64,000 nt of DNA from Taenia hydatigena (Eukaryota > Platyhelminthes > Cestoda > Cyclophyllidea > Taeniidae), in the NCBI GenBank assembly GCA_036345935.2, contig JADWOT020001595.1, forward strand, positions 31,001 through 95,000, read 5' to 3'. A model generated the notes under the pieces. It made no database searches, was not told the DNA's origin, and saw nothing but the letters and a program-made list of their open reading frames with translations. A program made the translations under genes and the position numbers. Of this stretch, positions 1 to 12,746 are shown in pieces (position 1 is the stretch's first letter; each line of letters opens with the position of its first letter).

Positions 1-158
1 CAAATATTCGTGGATGCTCTGATCTTATATCATCAGTGCCAAAAACATCTATCCTACATCATTCACTTGGTCTTCTATGCTGATCATGAGCGTAGGGAAG
101 ATGACTGGGAGCAAAAAATATTTCGATGAACCTAACCTGCCATTCCTGATGAAAATCA

Positions 159-244
159 TTGCCATTTAGCAGGCCCCAATGCCCTACGCGTGGTCTTGTC
201 ATGTACTTGCGTCATGGCACCGGGATGAGATAAGAATCTGAAGC
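159..244 (-). CDS. ankyrin-repeat-like exon fragment
   Basis: On the minus strand an acceptor-like ATTTTAG ends at 245 and is followed by a frame that stays open for 28 codons to a TGA at 156-158. The peptide contains LSHPGAMTQVHDKTTRRALG. This fits the end of one ankyrin repeat (LLxxGAxVxxxD) running into the start of the next (GRTALxxA). No strong donor is visible, so the 3' boundary is unknown. It would be the most 3' member of the minus-strand ankyrin-like trail. The match is by eye to the family consensus and could be chance in so short a segment. Confidence 0.28.
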
Positions 245-451
245 CTAAAATTTGCTCAATCTATGCTGATAGATGAGAACCGCTCTGCCACTCCCTTTGC
301 TTATGTGTGCAATAGTTAAAAATAAGTGTCATTAACCGAAGCCGAAGAGATGGTGCTCAGAAGTTGTCCTCTTGTATGGCATCAATAATGTTACGCCTGC
401 GCTTAATTTAGAAGCAAAAAATCTCCAACCTTTCAAAAACATTGCGCTCAC

Positions 452-545
452 CTGCTCAATAAACATGGCAAAGTCAAATGAGGAGCCAAAGCGAGAATAA
501 AAATATCGATCCTTCCATAAAGATTGCCGGGCATCAAATCACTCC
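452..545 (-). CDS. candidate exon with good splice sites, ankyrin-like in one frame
   Basis: On the minus strand a strong acceptor (TTTTCCACTCAG) precedes base 545 and an excellent donor (CAG|GTGAGC) follows base 452. One frame is open through the whole 94-nt exon. A different frame reads SRFGSSFDFAMFIEQ up to the donor, which looks like the first helix of an ankyrin repeat, but it has a TGA just after the acceptor. The splice sites are the best evidence. The reading frame is unresolved, and a single-base indel in the T5 run would switch between the two. It is either an exon with a sequence error or a decayed one. Confidence 0.27.
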
Positions 546-774
546 CTGAGTGGAAAAGATTATGCTTAGCTGAAACATTTCGCCAAACCTTCAAATGTAG
601 AACATGGCTTAGTAGTTGAACCACTGTTATTATCAAAAACAGTTCGGTTAAGCCGGAATTTGAATTATCACTAAAAGGGCATTGAAGAGCATTTTGTCTG
701 TTTCTTTGCTGCTACGATGATCGAGTGCAATGAACAACATCATGCGAAAATTGACCTTAACATCATTATCATTA

Positions 775-870
775 GACGACTGGATTGTACGAGGGCGATA
801 TTAACGCAAAAAACTCATCACTTCTAACAACATGCCAAACAATTGCAAGATGAAGGGCACTTCCGTCAAT
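775..870 (-). CDS. ankyrin-repeat-like segment
   Basis: A minus-strand open segment ends in TAA at 772-774 and contains IDGSALHLAIVWHVVRSDE, close to the ankyrin consensus DGxTALHLAxxxGxxxxVxxL. The DGSALHLA core is the most consensus-like ankyrin stretch in the window. The second helix and loop (FFALISPSYNPVV) are diverged and end at a stop. It lies in line with the similar minus-strand segments at 452-545 and 4384-4518. No clear splice acceptor was located. Confidence 0.35.
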
Positions 871-3800
871 AATGATAAGCGTGGCGAGGTTCGATAATGA
901 GTTCGCAGCTGGCAATAAACCAAGCGCTACAACAAATGTACCGCGCACTGACTTTCGTCGACCTTTCTTATGCCTCTCAGTCAACACTACGCCATCCCTC
1001 ATGTCCGCATTGTCACCGCCCCTACTTCATTAATAACACTTTAGTACGCTTACAGAAAAGTAGTTTTCCTTCCTTTGTTGCCATCAACATGCAAATTTTC
1101 GCTGACTTCCATGAATCTCTATTTAATGTCATCAAGCCGACATGAACATAAACAACTGTCCCTAAGGAACGTTAATTTAATGTCTATTCTTCGTCAAATA
1201 CCTCCATTCACAGATGGTGAGCATTAATTTGAAGCCTGTCTAGTGTGGAAAGCATGGTAGCATTTGAGAACCTAACGAACCAAACTCTGACATGCAAATC
1301 TTTGCTTTTACCTAGTAGAATTGGAAGAAGGTGTTGAACACGTTTCACCTTGTCGTTATATTAGGGTGCAGGTCAGAGGTCAACAACTTGAGATATTGCG
1401 CTGAAATAATTTTTTAGGGCTTTCAAATGAGGTTTCCGACTAAGTGAAATCAACTTATAATTAAGCAAACGGCAAAGCACTGCAGCAAAAAGGTGGCAAA
1501 ATGAAAGGGGCCAATGCTTCGTGGTTTCTGGAAAAGTGCATAATTATTTTCTGATTTGCTTAGTCAATGCATGCTCGGGGGTCAATTCGATTAGGCAGAC
1601 AATCATCTTTTACTATTTAGTTAAAATAGGGGATTTAGTAATTATAAGCCAGCAGGCCTTAACCCGCAAAATATTGGCTTGCGCTTCTTAACGAACCAGG
1701 CCTTGCGTCTATTTGGCCTTTCCACTACTGATAGATCAGCAAGCAGATGAAAAGGAAAAATCCGTAGGTCCTTTACGAGTGGATCAGTTCGAGTGTTCCG
1801 AATAATGAGCAAAATGTTGCTCCTCTAACTTAAAAACCTTAAAAAGTCAGCTCACTGTCGATTAGCTCCTCTATGAAAGAATTTAGTACATACTCGTATT
1901 TGACCTTCTTCTGTGGTGCCAAACAGCAAACGCTGCGTGACGATGCATTTGGGAGTCAGATTTCCACCAACGAGTGTTCGACTCTAATGTTTGTCTCTAA
2001 GTGGAAGCAGATGAATGGGCCAAGTCGATCCTTTTACCATCCAGCCAATTATGGGTTAAACCGTAATGTAATGCCACGCAAACTAAGATAAAAGATGGAG
2101 TTTTTCCTATCACCCGCATTGATCACTCGCACATGTAGGCCACCATGATTGCTGCCAGTGCCTCCAATGCTATCATACTTGCCTAAAATATGACAACCTC
2201 TTCCCTCAGATTTTAACCATCACGACTCTTAACTCATAAATTATTGTAATAAAATGGAATGATGCCAGTGTGGCGAGTATTTCACAATGGCTACAGCATT
2301 CGGATTCGCAAATGGTTTCGCTCTACTCAAAATGGGGCGTTGGGGACACAGCATATGTTCGTCAATAGTGAAAGCATCAATTTGGCAGACAATGGCTAAG
2401 GCCTAAAGCACAAAAAGGCCAGAGAAGGTTAGGCTTCAACCTAGCCTGCTTTTTACATTAAGTGTTCTTCACAGCTGACAGCTCTGATGTCGGTGTCTTT
2501 AGGACTGAAACATCGAAATTTAAGGCGAAAAAATCTGATGCGCTAAGTAGCACAAGCATGTGTCCAATCACAACTTCTAGCTTGAAATAAGCGGTTTCGA
2601 AAACGATTTGCTAAAGCGATTGTAAACATACTGCTTACTGCTTGTAAAGACCAAATGGTTTCTGCAATGCACTAAGCATTTGCCCAACCGATGACTCGAT
2701 TAAAAGGGCAAGTAAAGTGTTTCCTAATGTAAATTCAGTGGGTGGACATTCTCCCAGGCCATGATGCTAATCCGATACCTGTTAGTAACCGGTGCGTCCG
2801 TTAATATTTCCTTTTCTCCATTGCGTGCGCTCTTAGACATTGTTAGCTGCTACTTCCTTACTGTTCATAAATATCGGGAAGTACTCTCATTCCACGACAT
2901 TTATGCATCTTGAACGGTGTTCCACTGCGCGATGTGAACACTGCAGTGCCGCACATGAGGAGGACACGACCGAAACCTAAACATCAGTCTTCTGATTGTG
3001 CGCTCTTAGTAGAAGTCTTTAGTGAATGCTCTGGTGTGCTATTTGTCCTTTTTGCTCTCCAATGCCTCGCGGATTTTTAGATTTCGTGCGGGCCCTATAA
3101 ACCTTAAAGATCTTAAAAATTTTGGTAGAGCTAGCTCTCAATTTTAGGGCCTCGATAGCTGAGAACCAATGTAAACATTCTATGATGACAACTCTACTCA
3201 TTTTAGCTTCTATACTTCCATTCAGTGCACCTCAGCCACTTTCGTGAAATAGTCTGCCATGATTAGGCATTATCGGTCCTCTTTTTGAAGTGGTTGACCC
3301 TATTATGCCTCTGCTTACCCTTTTTCTTAAGGACTCAGAAAGCATTGTTTAGGTTACGTGATTGTCGCCAGATGCAGCTTTTTGAGATTACTGGAAGTGA
3401 TGCTGTTTTGGCAGAAATTTCAATTCTTTTGAGTTATCAAATGGCATTGAAACCATTTGCTCAAGGAACTAGCGACTTCCATTTTACTCACGTGGCCCAT
3501 TCGCCAAGTATCAAGGTCTAAATATCAAGGCGAATTTGTCAAGTCCCATAGTCAGTAGAGTTGGCTGAATATAACTCCTCCATTTCCAAAAGGATAATAA
3601 TTCGTAGCCTTCGAAAACTGGTCATGTCTCAGTTTCAGCAAGGCCGTGAAATAGCAGCAATCTTTCCCCAAAATTATTTTGCACTTAAGGTTTCTAGGTA
3701 TATCAGAGCCCATCGTTTGATAATTTCACATTCGCATAGAGCTTAAAAGAAATTTGCTCTAGTGAGGTCACAATGTGGGTGGATTTGTATGTTTTTACAC

Positions 3801-4383
3801 ACTAGTTCATTTATAATGTTTAGACGCATAAAAAATGTAAGCATTAATGTTGTTAATGCCAATAAAATACCACTTTAAGCACTAGAATAAAACGTAATTT
3901 TCAACTTTTTAGGCGTTTGTTTTAACCGCTTTCTTCGGCCAAAGCGCCTAGCATACAAGGTCGAAAAATACCAGCCATTCCACGCGGACTGCATTAAATT
4001 CCACAATGCTCATCAGCATATTCAGGATACTATGTTCACTACCTTGGAAAGCTGTTTACATTTACCAAGTTAAAAACGGAGCATAGAATGGGATACTGGA
4101 GACTCATAAGGGATAAGATAATTAGAGAACCTCCGTTTATTGAATAAAAGTAGTAATTTGAAGGCAGAATCACAATCCCTATGTAAATTATTCATGCGCG
4201 CTAGTCAACCGTTATCTTCACCTCAACTTGGCTATAAATTCAAATGGCCATTCTTGCAAAGCGTTTGTGAAGAGCAGTGGGTGGTGTCAAAATGTGAAAT
4301 CATCCTAAAATTGCTTATAATATGGCGCATACCCATGACCGCTTTTAATTGCTCCACGTCAGCATGCGCTTTAAATTACCTTA
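871..4383. other. gene-poor stretch, probably intronic or intergenic
   Basis: Many short ORFs exist on both strands, but none is supported by paralogy, by paired splice sites or by a recognisable motif. A plus-strand CPHC...YFINNTL segment near 990-1050 resembles a zinc finger missing its histidines and was not kept. No repeats or RNA genes seen. Confidence 0.5.
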
Positions 4384-4518
4384 ATAGGACATTCGTTGCT
4401 GCAAGTTTGTTATTAAATCTTTCAAACGAGATCCATACTGCTGACAAATTTGTAAAATATTGCTCGTCATGAAGGAAGCACTTGCATAAGTGCGTTGATG
4501 CGCTTTAGATCCATTTAT
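4384..4518 (-). CDS. ankyrin-repeat-like segment
   Basis: A minus-strand open segment reads INGSKAHQRTYASASF, then MTSNILQICQQYGSRLKDL. This fits an ankyrin repeat: the G-S turn, helix 1, helix 2 (NILQICQQYGS) and a loop with an acidic residue, then the next repeat beginning near TNLQQR. It ends at a TAA at 4381-4383. Other members of the minus-strand trail share the same order (NGS/DGS/EGAS, then L or H, then a YGS/FGA turn). The His of the TPLH motif is one residue out of place. The plus-strand ORF over the same bases shows no domain. Confidence 0.37.
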
Positions 4519-7500
4519 CGATATTACCAACGATAAAATGATTTTCTGGCAAGGGCCTGAATTTTGGTTAGGTACCCAAAGAATTAAGGAATAAAAAATT
4601 GCCCAAATTTTATTCAAATATCAACTTTAATAAATGTCTCAAAATCTCAAAATCTCAAACGTTGACCACCATATAATGCTATCGTCACCGATGTTACCAC
4701 CACGGCAGATGTGATGACCACCACCCCTCCCCACCGCCCGTTTATCACCGGCTGGCATGTCTGCTTCAGAAGACATCCACAGCGAACACAACCACTACTA
4801 CTGCTACAGACGTCATTGGAAGCGGAAGCTTTATGCACTTGACCCATCAAAATTTGGCGCAAACGTTTTATTGTGGGCATTTTCGCGACTAACTGCCTAT
4901 GGGGGAATCCTGGTGCGCTTGCTTTAGAAATCAAGAATTGGCAGCTTCTGTAATGAATAGAAGTAAAAATTTTTGAGGGACGCATGTTTTCCTTTTAAAG
5001 CAAATTGATGCCTAAATAATTGCAGCTAGTGTGGCAAGGATATTTTGAATCGTTTTGCTGCCAAGCATCCTATGCGCAGACAATACCCATTTTTAAACCA
5101 CTAAACCATGTACTTGTATTATAGGCCACGCCTATATCTGCAAACTAAAACTGTCATTCAAGGTTGTGAAATGAATATTCAGCATAAATGCTTATCAACG
5201 GCTGGAATAATTATTGCATAACAAGCAGCTGGCAGATAATTTCGGTCATAAGTCATGTTTCGATAAAGGATATGAATGGCATCTTGCTATATCCTGGAAG
5301 TTGGATTGGGCGATGACGCTTGAATTGCTTTGCTGTTAAAATTAATCTGCTGTTAATCCTTTGCAATGCTGAATGAAGTCGTGAAACGGTGGCACTTGCG
5401 GCACGTTAAGTCGCATTTTGGGGCTGAAGCAGGAGTGTTTTTTAAGTAAGACTATTGTCTTCAAAATCCCACTGTGTAGAAGATTGCCTATGGCAGTTCA
5501 AGTGTAGTTCTATTTCATTAGAATCATATGCGTATTAGACGATGCTGATGTCCTGTGGGGCGATTATTTTAAGGATTAGCAATCGTCTTGCATGAGTGGG
5601 TGGTTAAGTGGAAGGGACATGACATCAACACAGCATCGCCCTATCCCTTTCCCCTTGGCAAACCACCATTGTGATGAGAGTGCTTTTACCAAGAATAACA
5701 ACCATGATAAGTTCGATTACTAGGCCGAGGCTGGTTTTGTCTCTGTCTTTTTCTGATTAACTGCAGCCAAAATCTACTCTATTTAATTCAGCGCAGTCAC
5801 GTAAAAAGCGTTTCTACGACAGACGATTTTTCCCTCCAGCACTTCGGCAGTAGCCACATTGCCAAAATCGGTACCCCACAGCCAAATTCCTCTTTCGTCG
5901 TATTTTATCTGTAGTCATGTAATGATAATTTAATGCTGCCTTTGACTTCTTATTTGCACCGCTTATCCACTAATGTTTTTTATGCCTATTTTGACAGAGT
6001 CCGCTGATAGACTGTTCAGTGATTCGCACCTCTGTTTACTTGTGATCTAATTTTACCTTGAAACACTCATAGCCCTACCTATTTCTATCGGTTTTACGCA
6101 ACAAAAGTAGTTTTTTATTGTCAGAATAATGGTGTGATCTGAGAAGTCGTACGTCGTTAATACGCTCTCACACTAAGGCCATTCATGGGCCTTGGCTTTG
6201 CTGAAGTCCATTTATTCTGATATTCTGCCCATACAGTGAAAATTTCAGACATAGTGTCAACGTTCTAGGATGATTAACTTACTTTTTACAGTATGAGCAC
6301 TATTAAATCTTGACGTTGCAAAGATTCCTTCTGATTCAGCCCTACTTTAGTGGCTTACATTTGACGAATGATTATCGCGAGGATAAACATGCAGGCCCAA
6401 AGTTGCAGCTTTGTCATCTCGCTCTTGTTATTTTAATTGGCTGCATTCCATCGTTCAGGTGCAACTTCACTGCAGTGGGCATATCACTTTCCCGCCTTCC
6501 GTCCAAATTCTGGTATCCTTTCCTATTATTACATTTTTCATTCGCACTTTTTGCTGAACGGATTATTTACATAGCCAAAAATGCGTTTACTTACCTGTTT
6601 GCTCCCGTATTCTTCTCTGATTTATTTTGATGGCCAGTAAGTTCCTGTAGTAGCTGAGGCTAAACAAGATCACAAAGCTAGAATCGTCTGTCTAAGGGCC
6701 TGCTGACCTACTCGCCTATCTCTAAATTCCCTGGTTGACGTGACCATATCTATAATTTTAAATTACCTCTCTGCACATTTATTCCTCCTTCTTCTCCTCC
6801 ACTCGTAGAATGTCCAGAAGTTACTCCGAACCGTGCATAAGAGGTATATGAAGCTGGCTAAAACAAGCCTGTCTACGATGCCCACAGGAGGGATGTAAAG
6901 GGGAAAAATACAAATCTCTTTCAGTGGTTAAGAAGCCAAAAGAAGGCATTTCAGTCATGAGAGTGGGCAGAGTTGGTGGGATGAGTTAGAAAATGTCAAA
7001 GTCATGTCTCTATTCCTAACTTTAATAGTCTCTACATCCAGGCGAATTTGAGTGTAGAGTTCAAGTACACGTAAGGCTTAAGAACTACATGCTTGGCTGA
7101 TTCTTCCAAAGCAAGAACGGAATTATTTGCAAGCATGGCGTCTTCGATGCCTAAGCAGAGATGCAGCTTGGATTTTTTGGTATTTATAAAGCCTAAATAA
7201 AGCGATATGTATTATGCCTGAGCAATTGCTTGCAATCCGGTCAACTTTGAGTCGTTTTATTTCTTTTTAGAGCTAGTTATGCTTTTAGCCTTACTCGCAT
7301 ACCTCGCCGGATTCGGATACTGAAAATGTGTACAACTCATGAGTGCGAAAGGAAGAGGTGGTGAGAAATGTTCTTTGCGCTTAGAACAAGCTCACGAGAG
7401 CAATATCTATTCCATTGATAAGTGTGTGTATCTTAATGAGTGCAAGACTATTTTTATCTACATTTTTAGTCAACGGTCAAAATAATGATGTAAATAGTGA

Positions 7501-8009
7501 CTCGGGAGCACCACAATTGTTTCAAAGCAGCCAGCTAGAAGAATGCGACCTGTGGATTAGAGCTCTTTTCCTGCTCTGTGGACCTTTGCATTTACTTGCC
7601 ATCTGCGGCTTAGCATAAACCAAGTATTTGCTGATTCGTGAGCTAATAGCTTTCCTTTACTCTCCATGCTTTGTTGTCCTTCCTTTAAACACTCATATTT
7701 AGCCTATGCTTGGCGAAAATTGCGGTTGACCGATATTAACTTAAAGACGGGTTTCAGGATGCGTATCTTATTCCTCCTTCCTTTCTCACTTACATTTCGT
7801 CAGTTACGAGCCATCTACTCTACACTTTAAAGGATTCGTGTCTTGTGGTGTTTAAGAAAACACCAATGAGCGCTTTATTGAACTCATCCCCTAGTGAAAT
7901 ATCCAAGGCAGTTTTTCTTTTCTATGAACGTGCTATTCCACAGACAAATCAGGCTCAATCGAAATAAGCCATATATGATATCATTCCTCTACCTTAAAGC
8001 CCTACATGT
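4519..8009. other. gene-poor stretch
   Basis: No supported gene. A C/A-rich patch at about 4690-4800 (CCACC and CACC words) leaves several frames open by composition alone. A 106-codon open stretch at 6310-6630 on the plus strand has no ATG and no recognisable domain. No tRNA, repeat or splice-supported exon seen. Confidence 0.5.
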
Positions 8010-8209
8010 TGTTATTACAATCTGGATCGTTAGCATTGTTAATAAGTGTTTAGGGTAGATCAACTCGTCTGGAAGAATATTCGCGGTGTGCCTAATATCA
8101 AGATGGAGAACGTCACTGTGCATAAGTGCGTGAAGTCCAAGTGCGCTACTGCTCAGGACGTGGTCGATGCCTTTAAACGCGTAAATCATGCTGTCCAAGC
8201 CCTCGATGT
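8010..8209 (-). CDS. ankyrin-repeat-like exon with strong acceptor
   Basis: On the minus strand a pyrimidine-rich acceptor (ACAAATCTCCTCAG) ends at 8210. From 8209 a frame is open for over 60 codons. It contains SALGLHALMHSDVLHLDIRH followed by TANI, which fits the ankyrin pattern TALHLAxxHGDVExVRLLLxHGANI. The preceding residues (GLDSMIYAFKGIDHVLS) could be the end of an earlier repeat. The 3' end is uncertain; a weak GTAATA donor lies near 8020. The DIRHT wording recurs in the 13976-14238 exon, which supports relatedness within this trail. Confidence 0.4.
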
Positions 8210-8249
8210 CTGAGGAGATTTGTAGCTGAATGGTAGGTGAGTAGAGAGA

Positions 8250-8516
8250 TTAAGGTAGGTATTGTAAGAACGCTGCGACGTCATCCTCAACACTATATTG
8301 TGCATTGCACTCATCATTGTTTCGACAAAGACGTCTGTAAGCCGGTGAAGGGGGACAGAATAGCGTAGCTGACAAAGATTTTAAGATTATTGATGGGCTC
8401 TTGTTAGACAGCCACCAGCCTGCTTCTATTGTCACCTCATTTTCCACCTCTCTTCCTTGCTCTCCGCCGTTCTTCTCTCCCGCGTTTGACTCGCTCATGC
8501 CTTCACTCCTATGCAT
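8250..8516 (-). CDS. hydrophilic ORF, possible first coding exon
   Basis: A minus-strand ATG at 8516 opens 88 codons to a stop at 8250. A second in-frame ATG (8498) sits in a better context. The N-terminal third is strongly hydrophilic and acidic (GEKNGGEQGREVENE). It lies 40 bp upstream, in transcript order, of the strong acceptor of the 8010-8209 ankyrin-like exon, so it could be the first exon of that gene. A GAG|GTGACA donor exists inside it, but its phase does not match the downstream frame. No family recognised; chance is possible at this length. Confidence 0.27.
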   Translation of the reverse strand: MHRSEGMSESNAGEKNGGEQGREVENEVTIEAGWWLSNKSPSIILKSLSATLFCPPSPAYRRLCRNNDECNAQYSVEDDVAAFLQYLP

Positions 8517-11500
8517 TACTTCAGCAGTAGCGATGGACGGAAAACCAGACGACTAGATGCAACAATTAATGATCGACTCTGCGGACTGCCGACTGATTAA
8601 TGGTGGGATGGATTGCGCATCGAATGTCAGTAATGGCAGGCGTGTCGTTGCTGTTGGTCTTGATGGTAATAGTGGTGGTCGTGAAGGGTGGTTGAATACC
8701 GCAAAATAAATGTAAATATACATTTGAATATATGGTGGCGTATTCCGGTAAGTTTCACGAGTCTGCTCATGAAATTAGGCAGTAAATCAGCAGCTTGTTG
8801 TTGTTTAATGATAAAAAGGCGACCAAAATAAACAGTAAGAGTGGGTTTCCTCTTCTTTTTGTATATGCCTCGCCTCCTCTACGAGGCGTTGCGTTGCTTT
8901 AAGTTTCAGTGCGCTGAACTAAGCTAAGGCTAAGGTTTTACTATTTTACGTTTGGACATTGGGGTCCACGTTGCAGACTCCTTTGAGCAAGAAGATACTA
9001 AAAATCACATGTTACGAAAAGTGTATTCCATTCGGTCAGCTGGCTAATTGCTAAGCTAACGCATCTGACCATCTGTTTTTCAAGGTCTTGACATCAGTCT
9101 TGACGGGTTTGCTAGAATGATTGCTTAAAACCTGTGCACGGTTTGAGCAACTGTGCCCATAAGATCGGGCTTTCCTCGCATCGAAAACACAACTGCCATG
9201 CATAAAATGTTTGTTTCTCTTCCAGTTTTAAAGATCAACCTCATTCATTCTCTTTAACTATGCAGCTGAAAAGGCTGTGGCCTTCCACATAAAATTCGCA
9301 ATGTTTGCTCACCATTTTGCATAGTTTTGGATTAGCTCCACTGAAAAAGTTGATCAACGTGTTTGAGGCATTCAATGGTAGTACTTAAGGTCGCCTTAAA
9401 AAGCACTCCCTTGGCTTAATTGAAGCAGTCGTTGCTTAAACGAAATTACGACAGACTGTTCCAATGAAAATTCTTCTTCACACGTTCCTTCACTTTTGGA
9501 TATGTCTGAATGGTGCCACGATCCTTTCGGCTGACTTTATCTTTGGGCGTGGCTCTAAGTTTATTCACACGTTCTAGGCGTCACTCAAGCCGCCAATACT
9601 TTAGGATGTTAAATAAAAGCTCATCAACCTAAAGTGCACTTCGTCGCCCCTCACTGAAAGCTCTGCCTTAGAGCAACACAGAGATTTACTTGGCCTCACC
9701 GGTTTGTTAACCGTGGCCTGCATCCATCACCTAAAACTAAACTTTAACCTAAGAAGAAGGTGGTTCTGATTTTACCAGTAGTGTAAGTCGCAACTGCAGG
9801 AGAAGCATTGTATGACGTTTTCGCCATATTTATGCAAAATAAGTTTACACACTAGAAATCACTAAGCGGCATTTTAGAAGTAAAAGCGACAACGCTCCAT
9901 TAACCATGCATGCTAATTATGCCTTTGAGCACCTCGACTTTAATAATTTATGTCTTCTTTTGTCTTCAAACAAATTCTCACCAAAACGCGACTTGTTTGC
10001 GGTTACAAAGCATTGATTTAGTAGCATCAGTGTTGCACACTTTCAATTCGGCAATACGTCTCGGAATAGGCTGTCTATTCACTTGCAAATACAGCTCGCA
10101 CAGCTGCATCCTGCAAACCATCAGTATGAGTGCGTGCATATGACTTTAGCTAATGCCGTTAAAGCCACCAATATCATCGAAATCACCACTGCCTCCAAGG
10201 CCACTGCTGATTCGACCATCGTTGCCTAATATAACACAGCAATAAAATCCTAAACTGCGCGATGGAATACAGTACGAATCGATGCAATGCAAAATCACAT
10301 AAATGAGTAGAAAGGATTGTAGATGAATCGGATAAAGCAGGAGTAGATAAGTGAGATAAAGTGAACCAGCAATGTTGAGCTTTCCATCAATATCACCTAA
10401 TCACTTGCTAGCTCGAATTTGGCGCGGTGCAGCCTCGATGGTGGGGCAAAGTCAGAGGTTTACACGTAATGTAGTCACTACTATTCCATTTCATTAATTT
10501 TGGCTCATTTCGGACCATTCCTATTCAGTCTCTCCTTTCATTGATCTCTGGAGAATAAATATATGTACATTAGCGATTTGAACTGCACAGGTCCATCTAC
10601 TTCCCATATTGCTTGTGTTCATTCTTTGTCATGTGCTCTCTAGATGCAGTCCAAAATTTGCTGCATTGAGCTCTTGTATAGCACAGCGTAAAAGTATTTG
10701 ACTGTCTTATTACCTAGGCTCATATGTTACAGTTTAGAGAGCTGGATCAAATGTATAATCACAGAAATGGTCACGAAGACGTGTTCCTCATTGTCAAAAT
10801 AAATTACATATAGCTGTGCAATTGTGTGTGTAGTTTTAATTTGCGCGTCCAATTATGCCATTTTTCCGTCGAATACTTCTTAGGCGACCTGACGTCCAGC
10901 TCCATTGTAAGGCAGGTTAAAACTTGCTTTTTGGCTATTTGGTTCATTGATTAGCAATTCTACTTGATCATTGCTTTAGTTCTAGTTAATTTACTATCTT
11001 CCTTTTTGGCACCACATATTAAGGCCCATCTTCCGGAATTCGCTCTTTTCTTAGCCGCATTCAAGCTGGAGCTGATGCATTAAAAAGATCAGCAGAAGGC
11101 GTGCAAATACTAATCCCGAGCAGATGGCAAAGAAGAACCAGAGAGAAATTGGTGCCATTAAGAGCATCAATGGAGGTGGAGAAGTCGAAGTGACCTGAAC
11201 CGCCCCAGCATTATGCCTTCAGTTGTCTTCAAGGAGATCTCGAGTGGTACTGTTGTAGCATGCTATGCATCACCGGACATTAAAGTGGCATTTAAGTCTC
11301 TTCGATCTCAAGGCATCGATGGTGTCATGGAAAAATCCAATCTAACATTTGTCCCGCTTACCTACCGCAACTGGAGCATGCGCCTACTCCTTTCTTCATT
11401 AGGGCGATGCTTAAAGGAATTTGGTGGTTTAAGAATGAGAAAGGGTCGCAGGAATTACCACGCTATAGGGCAGCGTTGCAAGTGCAACAGTGATGATGCT

Positions 11501-12635
11501 ACTAAACTTCACTCTTACTAGAGCGACAAATGACCGTTGATTAGAAGGCACGAAATGAAGAAATGGAATGGGTTGCAAACATGCCTCTACGGGCCTCTGA
11601 TTGCCAACTACCGCATCATAACTAGGACTCTATATCCTCCGACTAATTTACAGGAGGGACACATTAACCGCCACCACTACTCACTTACACAACTCAACCA
11701 CGCCTCACCCACATTATCACCAAGCACTCTCGCCAATACTGTCTTAACACTTCCACCTTCAATTAGATGCAACCGCAGAACACACACAGGAAGGAAGTAA
11801 ATACAGTGCAGCGCACCACCTTAAGTTGCGTGATATAGTGCTAGACTGAATCAGAAGTGAGGGTGAGCAAACTTTGCACCAAGTAAATGCAGGAGAGAAG
11901 GTATGGCGTGCTATGCAATAAGGAGTGAAGAGGAGTCGTAGCAGCCAAAGCAACGGATCTCTGAAGCCAAAAAATAAAATGAATTCAAAGATGGATCTGT
12001 AGCAGCGCATTGGGTGGTGTGCCTGGTTTCCTCTCAAAATTTTGCGACTTCGAGCCCCATCTACAGCCGCAGTGATGGAGGCTGCGTGTCACTCTCTTCG
12101 CCTCCATGTGCTTTGCTTTTAACATTCATCTCATTCATCGTCTTAAAACTGTTTCCTATTCAATTAATTCATTCCTGCTGTTTGCGATCAGGCTATATTA
12201 TCGCAAACGTATTTCGTCCATAACTCTGCTTCTTGCCCTATTGGATGGCACAAGATATGCAGACAAGTTGAAAAGGCGATTCATTTTGTAAGCGATATGA
12301 CGAAGTAGAAATGCGATCTAAGGGGAATGAAGGGCACGGATTCGCACGTGTTTTATATATACATCTAGAGTCAGACACGCTCTACCATCGCGCCAATAAG
12401 TTGCCATCGTATTCTTCGTGCCATCGAATCAACACCACCGCAATCATGAACGCCTTTGCTTAATACGTCTACCCGTCCGCCTCTTCGGCCAGCAGCAGCT
12501 GCTGCAGAAGAAGAGAATGACATAAAGGCGGGTATGAATGATGGGGTAATGGAACTCCCGTCACAACTACCTCTGCACTGTTCAAGATGCGAAGGCGTAC
12601 AGATGGGAAGGAGAGGCAGGCGAGTGAGCGGGCTG
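8517..12635. other. gene-poor stretch
   Basis: No supported exon, RNA gene or repeat. The ORFs seen at 9910-10143, 11213-11521 and 11537-11800 (plus) and 11759-12037 (minus) have no recognisable motif, no paralog in the window and no convincing splice pair, and are within chance length. Confidence 0.5.
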
Positions 12636-12746
12636 ATTTAGATTGGTAGCAAACATCCCTCTGACGCGTGATTTCCCATTTGGTCGGTCATTATTAATAA
12701 GTCCGACGCTCAAGTAAAATTGCCTCATATGAGAAGCTTTTATAAA
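12636..12746 (-). CDS. ankyrin-repeat-like segment, weak
   Basis: The minus-strand frame reads RQFYLSVGLINNDRPNGKS. This fits the end of one ankyrin repeat and the start of the next (LLLSVGADINxxDxNGKT). The HLA-type helix that should follow is replaced by RVRGMFATN. No paired splice sites found. It is kept because it falls in the same strand and region as stronger ankyrin-like segments; alone it would not be reported. Confidence 0.25.

Noticed and set aside
897..1145. CPHC...YFINNTLVRL zinc-finger-like segment
   Set aside because: Both histidines are missing, and the opposite strand has the better ankyrin-like signal.
4647..4985. 112-codon minus-strand Val/Thr/Cys-rich ORF
   Set aside because: It starts from the C/A-rich patch that opens several frames by composition; no domain.
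6310..6630. 106-codon hydrophobic plus-strand ORF
   Set aside because: No ATG anywhere in the frame, no splice acceptor, and the length is within chance.
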